Shown here: positions 34,483-44,870 of the stretch, in pieces
How positions within the stretch are numbered: position 1 is the stretch's first letter
How the letters are laid out: each line of letters starts with the position of its first letter
Origin: Catonia carolina
Taxonomy: Eukaryota > Arthropoda > Insecta > Hemiptera > Achilidae
Reading direction: 5' to 3'
DNA: 64,000 nucleotides
Assembly: GCA_035578175.1 (NCBI GenBank)
Contig: JAQMRL010000003.1
Coordinates: 92,482,469-92,546,468 of the forward strand
Notes under the pieces: model-generated
Databases searched by the model: none
Told to the model about the DNA's origin: nothing
What the model saw: the letters and a program-made list of their open reading frames with translations, nothing else
Translations under genes and position numbers: made by a program

Positions 34483-34602
34483 CTTATTCACTCAAGGCCT
34501 AAGGATATAAAAATATTTTTTTTAATTTACATTTACTATTAATTTATAGAATTTTTTAACTGCCTTTCGTTTATGTAATAAGAGAACCAAAGGGAATTTC
34601 TT
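34483..34602 (+). repeat. Local duplication G, copy 1
   Basis: The ~115-bp segment with CTAAGGATATAAAAATATTT and ATAAGAGAACCAAAGGGAAT recurs at 35238-35351 in the same orientation with a short deletion. Confidence 0.85.
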
Positions 34603-35044
34603 CAAAATATTTATAACGGAATGGTTAAAATACCATTGGAACGTAAAGAAGAAGCGTGTCTGCATAATTTCAATTCAGAATTAATATAATCTGACATCCA
34701 CTCATTTCAGTAATCCTTCCAGTTGCTACTAATTCTCTCATCTCTTATTTCCTTCTCGTTTTTCTCGTACCCAAAATTATTAAGTATTTAGTTTTCTTGT
34801 TCAGTATTTAACCAATACAGATGTGTCTGGTATATATTTATACCGGGTTCTCATTCTCCTATTATATTTCAAATACTACTGATGCCTACTTAGCCGTTAT
34901 TTCTTTATCCTTAACATAAATTAATACCTCCTTATTAATACTATAAAGTTACAAAGAGGTAAATGAATATTTTAAGATGGTAATTTGTACACAATATATG
35001 TATATATCGAATTATTTTACAAAATTACTTTCTAAAATGTTTTT

Positions 35045-35075
35045 ATTTCTTGTATTAAAATTTAATACAAGAAAT
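35045..35075. repeat. 31-bp perfect hairpin
   Basis: ATTTCTTGTATTAAA (35045-35059) and its exact reverse complement (35061-35075) are separated by one base. No flanking TIR or gene explains it. Confidence 0.9.
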
Positions 35076-35099
35076 TCAAGATTTGATTTTAATTCAAAA

Positions 35100-35230
35100 A
35101 CACAAGATGTAGAGGTGTAAAAGACGCTAGTTAGAGGAGTTATCGCCTCTGAGAGTGATGGGTTTTATTATACAGGCAGACGCCATAGTGAATGAATTAA
35201 AGGAGTGACTTGCAGGTTGGAATCTAGGAA
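35100..35230 (+). mobile_element. SINE-like family X, internal fragment
   Basis: GTAGAGGTGTAAAAGACGCT onward matches the middle of 7930-8318. It covers only element positions ~120-250. Confidence 0.75.
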
Positions 35231-35237
35231 TTTTTGT

Positions 35238-35351
35238 AAATTTTTCTTAGTCACTCCAGGCGTAAGGATATAAAAATATTTTTTAAATTGACATTTATAG
35301 AATTTTTTAACTGTCTTTCTTTTATATAATAAGAGAACCAGAGGGAATTTC
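35238..35351 (+). repeat. Local duplication G, copy 2
   Basis: Copy of 34483-34602. It is wedged between a plus-oriented middle fragment and a minus-oriented 5' fragment of family X. Confidence 0.85.
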
Positions 35352-35391
35352 TAGTAGAGAATATAAAATTTTTCAAAATCGAAATCTTTTA

Positions 35392-35541
35392 CATCTTTAC
35401 CTCGTGTGTTCTTGAATGCTTCTATCATATAATTGGCTGACCATGTGATATGAAACAGAACATTTTTTTATAGCCCTGGCACTAGTAGATCGAGAGCAAA
35501 AAATGTAACACTCCACCTGTCTGTTATGAGCAAATAATCTA
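35392..35541 (-). mobile_element. SINE-like family X, 5' fragment
   Basis: The minus strand begins GCTCATAACAGACAGGTGGA and runs to the GTGTAAAAGA-like middle. This is the 5' ~150 bases of the family, inverted relative to the fragment at 35100-35230. Confidence 0.8.
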
Positions 35542-35699
35542 CTTATAAAATAAATAATTTATTGCAAAAAGAATAAATAACCCGGGTAAAAGAGGATTTT
35601 TTTATGAATTACTGTCTAAAAAATATTTTCATCCTAGCTACTTTGGATGTGATGTATCTTATTTGCAATTGCGAGTAGCGGAAAATTGGAGATGTTTTA

Positions 35700-35945
35700 A
35701 AGACTTAAAGTTTTACATTTTGAGGAAAACGCTATTCGGTAAAGCATCGAAGGAAGCAACTTAAAAATGTTATCACTCCTTTGTATAGTTCAGAGTGTTG
35801 AACCCTGACTGCTCAGGAGATACCAAAAATGGAGGCTCCTGAGGAGAGACTATTAAGACTTTTAGTAGAGAATTATTTGCTTGACTATAAAAGAAATTAA
35901 AATATCAGACATGAACTTGATGTGTGAGAGGTAATATCAGTTTTT
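35700..35945 (+). mobile_element. LINE RT C-terminal remnant
   Basis: The frame is readable with one stop. It gives L-L-Y-S-S-E-C-W-T-L-T-A-Q-E-I, then E-E-R-L-L-R-L-L-V, then Y-K-R-N, a stop codon and N-I-R-H-E-L-D. This is the classic L-L-Y-G-S-E-x-W to I-R-x-E-L segment after the RT domain. Only about 80 codons remain. Confidence 0.75.
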
Positions 35946-35999
35946 TGAGAATACAGGAAATTTTACAATAATTTTCGGAAAGCAATTGTTATGAATAAT

Positions 36000-36230
36000 T
36001 TAAAGATAAGTTTTCACAGGAAAATTAGTAATTTTCCGTATTTTTAAATTCTACAAAGATTGATTTTCATTTTTCGTCATTCACTGATGATTACAATTAA
36101 GTTTCTTTTTTCGTTTTACATTGTTAACTAATATTTAAAATGGGGAACATTGCTCATTATTTATATTGGCAAAAGAGTCATGTGAGTGTTTCACACTGAA
36201 TGTTTTTAAAGTCGCATCGAAGACTAGATC
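36000..36230 (+). repeat. Fragment of repeat C
   Basis: Contains TAATTTTCCGTATTTTTAAA, GATTGATTTTCATTTTTCGT and GTGAGTGTTTCACACTGAAT, in the order seen at 46090-46290 and 52530-52720. Confidence 0.7.
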
Positions 36231-36234
36231 ATTA

Positions 36235-36925
36235 CTGATCACATTACATGATTTTTTAAAGGTAAAATGAGAACATAGTTTTAATGAAAATATAACATTT
36301 TTTTGTTAAAGATAGTGTGGTCAGAAATGTATTTATATTACAAATTTCTAAGTATATTCTTCTCTTAACATAGATCTGAGGGCTTTGCCTTTTCTTACTT
36401 TGTATTTAAGAACAAGCACAATAATATATTTTTCATGGAACCTTAATATCTTAATATTCGTTTTACTTTAGTAACAAAAAATAAAGCTCCAAGAAATAAA
36501 TTCAATGTTTTTTCTTGTAATCAATAAAAGCCGTAGGGGAAAAATATAATGAATTGTCAATAAAGAATCGGTAAGCCTTTTTCTAATATATCATCATTAA
36601 GACAAAATTCGACTGTATTCAATCCTATCTAACCCAAACTTTTTATTTTAGCCATACTTTCTTACAAATTGTTTATCTATTTTCTGTTCTAAATAATAAT
36701 TAATAAATCTTCTAAAATCAATTAGCTTATTGTTTTAAAATTCAATGAATATACTATTGCAAAACATCAGATAGTTTAGATTTAAATGGATATTGGAAAT
36801 TTTAATATCAAAATCTGTATTAGTACACAAAATGTATTTAATTATTTTTTTGTAGTACTATTTTTACTTTCTCTTGCCCTATATAAAAACCTTTTTTTTG
36901 AAGAAATTATTGATTTCGTGTCAAT
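36235..36925. other. AT-rich stretch, nothing recognised
   Basis: No gene or repeat family was recognised. Confidence 0.5.
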
Positions 36926-36929
36926 TTTC

Positions 36930-37425
36930 CGAAATCAAGTTTTCACCGCAAATTGGGTTTGAAGTTCGGGTTTCAACCGGTAGTGCCCAAAACCGGAAGT
37001 CAAAAAATTAAAGTTTAAAACTACAAGTGATAGTAACTAACTACACAAATTCAGATTCTACACAAAAAGTTAGTGGGTGTGGATTGGAGTTGAATTTGTG
37101 TTTTGACCAGAAGTGGCCCAAAACTGGAAGTCAAGAAATCAAAGTCAGAAACTACAAGAGATAGTAACAAACGGTTTTGGGATTCGTAATCTACACAAAA
37201 AGGAAGTGGGGCTAGATTAGGTTTGGAGTTTCGGTTTTAACCGTAACTCGCCCAAAACCGGAAGTCAAGATATCAAAGTCGAAATTTGGAAACAAATACA
37301 GTGTCATTTGATTTCTCTCAATGAATATATACAAAAATCATTAGGTTTGAAATTCCGTTTTGACCAGAAGTTGTTGAAAACCGGATATCAAAAAATCAAA
37401 GTCGGAATTTTGAAACAGAAATAGA
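36930..37425 (+). repeat. Tandem repeat, ~4 units of 123-134 bp
   Basis: The core CCCAAAACCGGAAGTCAAG recurs with its CCGG-type position at 36993, 37124, 37258 and 37381 (spacings 131, 134 and 123). Each core is followed by AAATCAAAGTCG-like sequence and preceded by GTTTGGAGTT...TTTTGACC. Divergence between units is appreciable. It is a minisatellite-like array of unknown function. Confidence 0.85.
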
Positions 37426-37462
37426 GTCAGACGATTCCTGTTAACAAGCAGATATAGATATA

Positions 37463-38092
37463 GATCTTATTCTTCTTCTTCTTCTGTCTTTCAAGGGTTA
37501 GGCATCTCTGCCTTTTCCAAACCTCTCAAATCTGCTCATCTCTTTCTCGGGCGTCCTCGTTCTTTCCTGCCCTCCGGCTTATAGCCCAGTGTCTGCTTAG
37601 GTATTCTATCCTCACGTATTCTGTTTACATGCTCTAACCACTGTATTCTGTTTTGGGACACCTTGTTGTTTATAGAGAAGATGTCGAGTTCTTTCCTTAT
37701 CTCGGTATTCCTGTAACGATCTTCTCTACTACACCCATATGTATGTCGAAGAAATTTCATTTCAGATGCTTGCAATCTACTCTCCTCTCGCTTTAATAGC
37801 ACCCAAGTTTCACTGCTATAAAGTAGAGTCGGCACTGCTAATGTTTTATGAAATCTCACCCTCGTGTTTTTGCTGGTGCTATTTTTTAAAGTGCGGTGGA
37901 TAGTTCCGCATATTTGCTGAAATCGGTGCATCTTATAGTAAGCATCTTTATCCTGTCGGAATGTAATGTAGCAATCTAGATAGTGAAAGTGAGAGACCTG
38001 TTCCAAAATATTATTATCTGTAACAATTTTACTTCTGACTGACTCCTTCCCCCTAAATGCCATTACTTTTGTCTTCTTCGTCGAAACTGTTA
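37463..38092 (-). mobile_element. 5'-truncated LINE, RT C-terminal region, with (AAG)n tail
   Basis: The minus-strand frame 38063-37536 is open for 175 codons. It reads I-L-E-Q-V-S-H-F-H-Y-L, R-F-Q-Q-I-C-G-T-I-H-R-T-L, P-T-L-L-Y-S-S-E-T-W and L-Q-A-S-E-M-K-F-L-R. It ends G-R-P-R-K-R. The RT palm and endonuclease are absent. The 3' end is (GAA)n, seen as TTCTTCTTCTTC at 37467-37482. It is an RTE-style LINE family shared with 14859-15185, and is one of the youngest fragments because its frame is still open. Confidence 0.85.
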
Positions 38093-38094
38093 TA

Positions 38095-38937
38095 GATATA
38101 GATTAATCACTAATTGTTTTAGCCATAAGTCAACAGTAAGTTTTTTTAAAAACTGCCATCAGCCATGAGAGCGACGCTTCATAAAACGGATTTCTATTTT
38201 GCGCCTGATTCTTGCCTCGGGTCTTGAAATTCAAAGTCGTAGTTCCTCATTTCAAAACAACCGCTGATGATCTACTTGTTGTAACTTTAATATAAATTAA
38301 ATTCATTACCCATTAAATCCCATGTAGACATAAAGAATATTACTGTTGGGATCAACAAGCTCGTCTTATATTATCATTTTACTTCGGCTGCAATCGAAGA
38401 TACTCTATAATATGACCGACTTACCACGTCATATTTCCAGCAATACAATTTTTAGAGGCTTCAAGTATATAAAAGAACTTACGGACTTAAATCCGTGGAA
38501 GAAAAACGATGAAAGATAATGTCAGAATATAAAATTACCACTACATGTTGGTAGTATATCCTTTAAGTCAACCTTACCCTACTTTTGATAATTACTGCCG
38601 ATTTAAACGCATTAAAAGTTTAGATGGATCTTACTAACGAAATTAAAAATTCATGTTTTTGTGATCATCAACGAAAATCGAACCTAAGAATAAATTTGCA
38701 GCAACAGGTGTAATCTCATTCTAATTCTTTAAAGTATTTTATGTACGTTTAATTCAATTTTAAATCGGATCTACTTCGAGTGAGTAAACAGTTTATTCAA
38801 AATGTTATTTAGTAGGGCCTAAGTATTAAAAAAAATAAAAATAAAATTTATTTATTATAATAATATTTTTTATAATAATATTTATTTATTTATTAATAAA
38901 AATAAAATAAAATTTATATTAAAATAAAAATAAAAAT
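38095..38937. other. AT-rich stretch; A-rich run before the RTE element
   Basis: No gene is supported. 38830-38937 is built from AAAAT/AATAA-type short repeats and ends where the GC-balanced RTE 5' region begins. Confidence 0.55.
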
Positions 38938-41900
38938 AGTTGGGTAGCGGGTAGGACCTCTTCGGACAATCCTACCAGGGGAAGTGAATCAATCCCTGCC
39001 CTCCGCAGATTCCAGGTGTTTCCTGACCCGGGAAACTAGTACCTGTTTAGGGTCCCTTGTCCAGGGTTACGGACGACCGAATGATTGCCGGGATAAGCAA
39101 TCCCCTACTTACCGGCCAACGGCTTAGGGCGGATGAGCTGGTAAGTGGAAGGGCACCCTTTTGTCCTGAGATTGAGAAATCGATCTCAAAGGCGGAGGAA
39201 CCAAGGACTGGTCAACGGCGTAAGGATACAGAAGGTAAAGGGAACCCACTGTATTAAAGATCCTTATGGATATTCCCAGGATATTCATCCGATTAGCATC
39301 ATGATGAAGGCTCAAATACAAATGGCCTCTAGTCCCGGGCAGGCCTTAAGTGGTCAAGAGGTGCGAAGAATCCCCCGGTTTCAACTTGATAGGAAAGCGA
39401 AAATAGCTACTTGGAATGTCAAGACTTTGTTTGCAGCTGGAAAGTTTGACAACTTGATCCAGGAGATGAATAGGATGGAGATAGGAATTCTTGGTGTGAG
39501 CGAAGTCCGCTGGCCTGGAAATGGGATGATTAGATCGAAGGGTAAAGTAATGTACTACTCAGGTATCAGTGATTCCGACCGAAACCATCAGCATGGTGTT
39601 GGTATCTTAATGGATGAAAGCATACAAAGGTCGGTAAAGAATTTCATTCCATGTTCCGAAAGAGTACTCCTGATTCAGCTGTGTGGTAGACCCATCAACA
39701 TCAATATTATACAGGTATATGCCCCAACGGCAGATAAGTCAGAGGAAGAAATTGAAGAGTTCTACAAACAACTGGATAGTGTCCTAAGAATTACAAAACA
39801 GAATGAAGTCACCATAATTCTTGGAGACTTCAATGCTAAAGTCGGTAAGGGTAGAGCGGGATCAGTGGTAGGTGATTACGGCTTGGGTGAAAGAAATGAA
39901 AGAGGTGAAAGGTTGGTTCAATATTGTGAAGACAACAATCTGGTGATTACAAATACATGGTTCACACTCCCACCAAGACGATTGTACACCTGGAAATCTC
40001 CGCAAGACAGTGACCAGCAAACTGTTCGTAACCAGATAGATTACATTATCATTAATCGTAGATTTAGAAATTTCATCACTAAGGTAACCACGATGCCAGG
40101 TGCCGATATGGAATCTGACCACAATCCGCTACGTGCCGACATACTGCTGCGCCTGTCCATACCCAAAGGAAGAGCCTCTAAAAAGATATTAAAGCCAGAA
40201 TTACTTAACGATCAGGAAAGAAGATCATTATATAAAAACCATCTTAATAAAGGATTGGAAGGTGTTAGCAATACAGGCGATATGAGCAAGCACTGGCTCG
40301 AAATCAAAGAAGTTTTCAAGAAAACAAATGAACTTTTCCTCAGAAACACCGAAAGGCATATGAAAAGCAAATGGATGACTGATGATATTCTTGATTTGAT
40401 GGAGGAGCGAAGGAGGAGTAAGATCGAAGGAAATTATATAGAATATAGAAATCTTCAACGAAGAATCCGAAATGGAATAAGAACGGCGAAAGAATGTTGG
40501 TTGGCTGACAGATGTTTGGAGGCAGAGAATCTGAGTAGGTTAGGAGATAGTTTCCACCTCCACAAAAAAGTCAAGGAAATCGCTGGAGTATATAACAGAA
40601 GAAATATAAGTTTCATTAAGGATGAAAACAATAAAATAATATTGGACACCGAGGAATTGTTACTGACGTGGAGGAGATACACCACTAATCTCTTCCAGGA
40701 TGACAGACCAGAGAACCCCGAAGCTGGAATGATGCCGCTGTCGGGACCAAGTATTTTGAAGAGTGAAATTAAACATGCCATAGCGTTAATGAAGAATAGC
40801 AAAGCTCCGGGCCCTGATGATATGTACTCAGAGACGTTTCATTTAGTTAGCGAACACAACCTTGATATCATTGTCCGACTTTTTAACAACATTTATGACA
40901 CTGGACATATTCCCGAGGACTGGCTTCTCTCTACGTTTGTCGCACTTCCGAAATCAAACAACGCAAACTCATGTAAGGACTATCGTCTAATTAGCCTGAT
41001 GAGTCATTTTCTTAAACTCTTTCTTCGAGTTCTACACACGAGACTCTATAGGAGGTGTGAGGAAGTAAGTGGTGCTAGTCAATTTGGATTTAAGAGCGGT
41101 TTTGGAACGAGAGAAGCCATATTCAGTCTCCAAACTTTGGTACAAAATTGCCAGGATCAGAGAAAGGACGTCTTTTTGTGTTTCATCGACTATGAAAAGG
41201 CGTTTGATAATGTAAAGCATGATCTCCTCATATCATATCTTGGGGATTTGGGGCTGGATGGGAAGGATATAAGGCTTATAGGTAATTTATATTGGAATCA
41301 AAGGGCGGCAGTTCGAATTCAGGATGCGGGAACAACTGAGGAATTCGAAATAAAAAAGGGTGTCCGACAGGGGTGCATCTTGTCTCCGATGTTGTTTAAC
41401 TTGTATGTGGAGAGAGCATTCGCCGAGTCAATCTCCGACAGTAGCATGGGCATTAAAGTGAACGGAATTCCCATTAACAATATTCGGTATGCGGATGACA
41501 CCGTGATATTGGCGGATAGTGCGGATGATCTCCAAGCTCTATTAGACAGGGTCAATGAAAAGAGTCAGGGTTTGGGTCTGAAAATTAACATCCGTAAAAC
41601 GAAATGTATGGCCATCAGTAGAAACGGCACTCCGGGTACAAGAATATCCATAAATGGAGAGAACATTGAACAGGTCGCTCAATTTAAATACTTGGGATGT
41701 GTGATCAACCAAGAATGGGACCCAGATCATGAAATAAAATGTAGAATCGAACAAGCTCGAGCAACATTCCTCAGACTTGGGAAATTTTTGAGAGACAAGA
41801 ACTTAAGTCTCAGTCTTAGATATAGGATGGTAAAATGTTACGTCTGGTCCGTTCTCTTGTACGGAGTAGAGGCATGGACGTTGAAAACAAACAGTATCAG

Positions 41901-42291
41901 CAAACTTGAGGCCTTTGAGATGTGGACCCTGCGACGAATGATGAGAGTGTCGTGGGTTGATCATGTGACGAACGAGGACATCCTGAGAAGAGCTGGTTTG
42001 GTGGATCGTGAGCTTTTCGAGACTATTAAAACAAGAAAGACTGGGTACCTTGGACACATACTGCGTGGGGAGCGTTATCATTTCCAGCGGCTTATTCTTC
42101 AGGGTAGAATAGAGGGAGGAGGAAGAGGAAGAGGTAGAAGAAGGTTATCCTGGCTACGGAACATACGGCAGTGGACAGGGATACGAGACTTCCAGGCATT
42201 GCAGGAGGCTGCAATTGATAGAGTAATATGATGTGAGCGAGGATGGACGCCTACGCAGGAATCTGCATGGCACTTTAAGAAGAAGAAGAAG
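38938..42291 (+). mobile_element. Near full-length RTE/BovB-type LINE
   Basis: The element starts about where composition changes sharply (GTTGGGTAGCGGGTAGGACC) and ends in (AAG)n at 42277-42291. It has a ~360-bp GC-balanced 5' region, one long ORF (39301-42231) and a ~45-bp 3' UTR. Single-ORF architecture, a very short 3' UTR and a trinucleotide tail are typical of the RTE clade. Target-site duplications could not be fixed because both flanks are ATTAAAAT-like. The 5' region also holds short open frames (39057-39257) of no clear meaning. Confidence 0.85.
39301..42231 (+). CDS. RTE-type LINE endonuclease / reverse transcriptase
   Basis: This protein nicks chromosomal DNA and copies the element RNA at the nick (target-primed reverse transcription). 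The start is the first ATG (39301, 976 codons). The frame is open from 39145, just after a TAA at 39142, but that stretch holds no earlier ATG. An APE-like endonuclease covers residues ~35-285: T-W-N-V near 37-40, E68, G-D-F-N 175-178, S-D-H-N 272-275. The reverse transcriptase follows, with K-A-P-G-P-D-D at ~501, L-P-K at ~549, I-D-Y-E-K-A-F-D at ~629 and Y-A-D-D 730-733. The C-terminus carries L-L-Y-G-V-E-A-W, G-Y-L-G-H and a G/R-rich basic stretch. All catalytic motifs are present and there are no internal stops, so it may be active or very recent. Minus-strand frames overlapping it are shadows. Confidence 0.9.
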   Translation: MMKAQIQMASSPGQALSGQEVRRIPRFQLDRKAKIATWNVKTLFAAGKFDNLIQEMNRMEIGILGVSEVRWPGNGMIRSKGKVMYYSGISDSDRNHQHGVGILMDESIQRSVKNFIPCSERVLLIQLCGRPININIIQVYAPTADKSEEEIEEFYKQLDSVLRITKQNEVTIILGDFNAKVGKGRAGSVVGDYGLGERNERGERLVQYCEDNNLVITNTWFTLPPRRLYTWKSPQDSDQQTVRNQIDYIIINRRFRNFITKVTTMPGADMESDHNPLRADILLRLSIPKGRASKKILKPELLNDQERRSLYKNHLNKGLEGVSNTGDMSKHWLEIKEVFKKTNELFLRNTERHMKSKWMTDDILDLMEERRRSKIEGNYIEYRNLQRRIRNGIRTAKECWLADRCLEAENLSRLGDSFHLHKKVKEIAGVYNRRNISFIKDENNKIILDTEELLLTWRRYTTNLFQDDRPENPEAGMMPLSGPSILKSEIKHAIALMKNSKAPGPDDMYSETFHLVSEHNLDIIVRLFNNIYDTGHIPEDWLLSTFVALPKSNNANSCKDYRLISLMSHFLKLFLRVLHTRLYRRCEEVSGASQFGFKSGFGTREAIFSLQTLVQNCQDQRKDVFLCFIDYEKAFDNVKHDLLISYLGDLGLDGKDIRLIGNLYWNQRAAVRIQDAGTTEEFEIKKGVRQGCILSPMLFNLYVERAFAESISDSSMGIKVNGIPINNIRYADDTVILADSADDLQALLDRVNEKSQGLGLKINIRKTKCMAISRNGTPGTRISINGENIEQVAQFKYLGCVINQEWDPDHEIKCRIEQARATFLRLGKFLRDKNLSLSLRYRMVKCYVWSVLLYGVEAWTLKTNSISKLEAFEMWTLRRMMRVSWVDHVTNEDILRRAGLVDRELFETIKTRKTGYLGHILRGERYHFQRLILQGRIEGGGRGRGRRRLSWLRNIRQWTGIRDFQALQEAAIDRVI

Positions 42292-42467
42292 TATTAAAAT
42301 TTAAAAAAACATAAAAAAAGCATAAATTTTCTTGAATGATTCTTCACACTAATCTCAAAACAAATACGTTATATTCACTAAAGTTATTGTATTATTAATA
42401 AAAATTTGAGATATTTCGAAAGAAAGATAGTTTACTTCTACTAATAAAGCAGAGATAAAACTCGAAA

Positions 42468-42860
42468 TCTGCCCATAACAGACAGGTGGGGAGTGTCAAA
42501 TTATTTAGACTCAATCTTTTCGTTGCAGGGCTAAAATAAACAGTTCTCTTTCTTATCACATGGTTTGCCAATTAAAAGACTGAATCATTTAAGAACAGAA
42601 GAGGTGTAAAAGATACTAATCTTAGAGTTATCTCCTCTGAAAGTAATGAATTTCATTATACAGCCAGACCCTGTGGAGAATGATGTGAAAGTGTCATTTG
42701 GAGAGTGGAAAATATGTGGTTTTCAACAGCCCGGTATGCTGATAAGTGTATTTTTCCACTCAGTGAGGAAGGCTATTGTAAACCACCTCACTCCTCGTTT
42801 TACTTAGTAAAACCTCTACAGGTTTAACCCAGCCTTTCGGTTGATGACCTAAACAACAAC
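42468..42860 (+). mobile_element. SINE-like family X, copy 3
   Basis: Full length, 393 bp. It starts TCTGCCCATAACAGACAGG and ends GACCTAAACAACAAC, flanked by an 11-bp target-site duplication AAAACTCGAAA (42457-42467 and 42861-42871). The hairpin GTTTTACT/AGTAAAAC is preserved. It lies 176 bases downstream of the RTE element's tail. Confidence 0.9.
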
Positions 42861-42879
42861 AAAACTCGAAAATATTAGG

Positions 42880-43734
42880 TTTAAAAATCAGATAGGTTCC
42901 CGACCAATAAAAAGAAGTCACTACATTTTTGTTTTAGAAAATAATATAACGTAAAAAATATATATCTCATCTAATGGAATTCACCCTTCCGTTTTCCCCG
43001 GTTTATAGAAGTAGGTCTATAATACGTATTGAAATACACTAACACGTGGACAGATGAGCCAGCAGCACTGAATGGCTCACCACATCCGATCTCCTCTTTT
43101 GCAACACAATACTACCAAGTTCCGCTGGTAAACAACAAAGCAGGACATATTTCGATATGCTCATGGGAGTATTGGTTACAATATAGAACAACATGCCTGA
43201 TACGCGTGCGCGCATCAGTATACTACACTAACTACTCCAACGGAAGGACCTTTTTTTGTTATAAAAAGAATAATTAGAGTACGGATTGTTGTATATTTAA
43301 GTACGTATATTTTTCTGTTTTGTCTGGTATGTTTCTTTATTTAAATTTTATTTAGCTTCTCCTTCTTCTTAATTTACATTACTTATAATATTTTTTAATT
43401 TATCAACCCCGAGTGTTTGTTGGTGCATGTTCCTCCAAGATTCAAAATAAATATTATTAAAATACTATATTGAATTTTCCTAATTAAGCAAACTGTTCAC
43501 ATGTAAATTATTACTGAACTTTTAAGTACTTACTCCTACTGAAATCTAACAACCTACCCTTTTATTTTTAAACTAATACACTGTCATACTTTGACTTTCC
43601 ATTGTAACTCTAAATATTCAAAGATGTCTCAAAATATACTTACAAAGCGGAAACTTCTGATTAGAATTTTTTGCCCTCGGTTTCTTTTTAATTTCTGTCA
43701 AAGGTACGTAACCACGAAGGAGCTTGAGGGACTT
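42880..43734. other. Unassigned, with a GC-richer patch
   Basis: 43020-43240 is richer in GC and holds an 82-codon plus-strand frame (43029-43277) with no recognisable domain. The rest is AT-rich. I do not call a gene. Confidence 0.4.
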
Positions 43735-43860
43735 CAGCCGTCCTCCCAAATGGATAGTCTAATTTCATTACAAAATATTATGCCGCGGATCCCGGGTTAG
43801 ATTTTCTGTCAAGTCTGGCTGTTTTTCAATGGTCATTTTCATATATCTTCACCAGCCTTA
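43735..43860 (+). mobile_element. tRNA-derived SINE, family 3, copy 2 (diverged)
   Basis: A GATCCCGGGTTAGATTTTCT B-box region is followed by GTCATTTTCATATATCTTCA, the body sequence shared with 31795-31920. The A box is poorly preserved. Confidence 0.5.
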
Positions 43861-43864
43861 ATAT

Positions 43865-44442
43865 TCATAATAATTTGACGTATAACTAAATAACTAGATT
43901 CAACCCTTTCTAAAACAAAATACTATCTACGTCCTTATGTCAGTATATATTTTTTAACCCCAATTCACTTTTGCGTACAATACTGGGGCTGAAACATATT
44001 GTGCAAACATGGTTTTTCTATAATCATCAGTATTTTATTTCTTGGTTTGCTTTAAGTCGCTTTCTGAAACAACTACCTAACTGATTTTCAAAATATTTAA
44101 ACTACCGGTAGTGCATAAAAATATTTTCTACCGTAATCATTATTTTAAACTGTTGAAAAACTGTTCATAATAACTTTCAAATTGTAATGCTGATTAGTCT
44201 CTCTTTGTGTTTTCTGCATTAACAAAAATTATTTTACATTCCCTACCCTAAAATTTGATTACGTATTGTTTCCTAAAACGCGACCACATATATTTGCTTA
44301 ATAATTTAAATTCTTAACATTTCCAAAATTTTCCTTCGATAGTTTGTACGAGTATTTATTTTACTTTGTTCTACTAAGCTCATATTTATTTATTTTTTTT
44401 CAGAAATAATTACCTTATTACTTTTTATACTATTATTATTTT
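43865..44442. other. AT-rich stretch, nothing recognised
   Basis: No gene or repeat family was recognised between the SINE and the Jockey insertion. Confidence 0.5.
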
Positions 44443-44452
44443 AAAATCTTTT

Positions 44453-44870
44453 AAAACCAAACCCTCTAACTTGCAACGAATTCAAGCATTCCAGTCAAAA
44501 ACATTACGCCTTATAACAAATGCACCTCTTTACGTTAGCAACAAAACCTTACATACAGATTTGAAAACACCACTTGTACAAAATTCTATTGAATACCTAT
44601 ACAAACGCTTTCACGACAAGACACACGAACACGAGAACCCCCTGGTGCGTTCACTTTTCTCCGTCCATTTACCTGATAATCCCCCTAGACGCCTTAAAAG
44701 ACGCTGGAGTAGAGACCTGCTAGTTTGATATACAAATTTCATTCTTGGGGAGACACCAATGGGGGCCCTACCCCTCTCATGCCTATCATGTCATTTACAT
44801 TATTACCATAATCATCACATTTGCTTGTTGTAATGTTTTACAGTTGTAAATAAAGAATTAAAGAGAAAAA
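44453..44870 (+). mobile_element. 5'-truncated Jockey LINE with 10-bp TSD
   Basis: An insertion of 418 bp flanked by AAAATCTTTT (44443-44452 and 44871-44880). It keeps an open frame for the last ~90 codons of ORF2: S-N-L-Q-R-I-Q-A-F-Q-S-K-T-L-R, Y-V-S-N-K-T-L-H-T-D-L-K, H-E-N-P-L-V and R-R-L-K-R-R-W-S-R-D-L-L-V then stop. A ~130-bp 3' UTR, AATAAA and an A tail follow. The sequence differs clearly from the Jockey ending at 57867, so it belongs to a second, apparently younger-looking Jockey lineage. Confidence 0.9.

Noticed and set aside
39862..42081. Minus-strand ORFs inside the RTE element
   Set aside because: Frames at 39862, 40228, 40455, 41032, 41319, 41542 and 41803 are antisense shadows of the endonuclease/RT ORF.
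38900..42310. Target-site duplication of the RTE element (ATTAAAAT on both sides)
   Set aside because: The word is low-complexity and the left copy lies ~20 bases from the apparent element start, so it is not convincing.
43029..43277. 82-codon plus-strand ORF in a GC-richer patch
   Set aside because: No recognisable motif and no credible start context. The composition change alone is not enough to call a gene.
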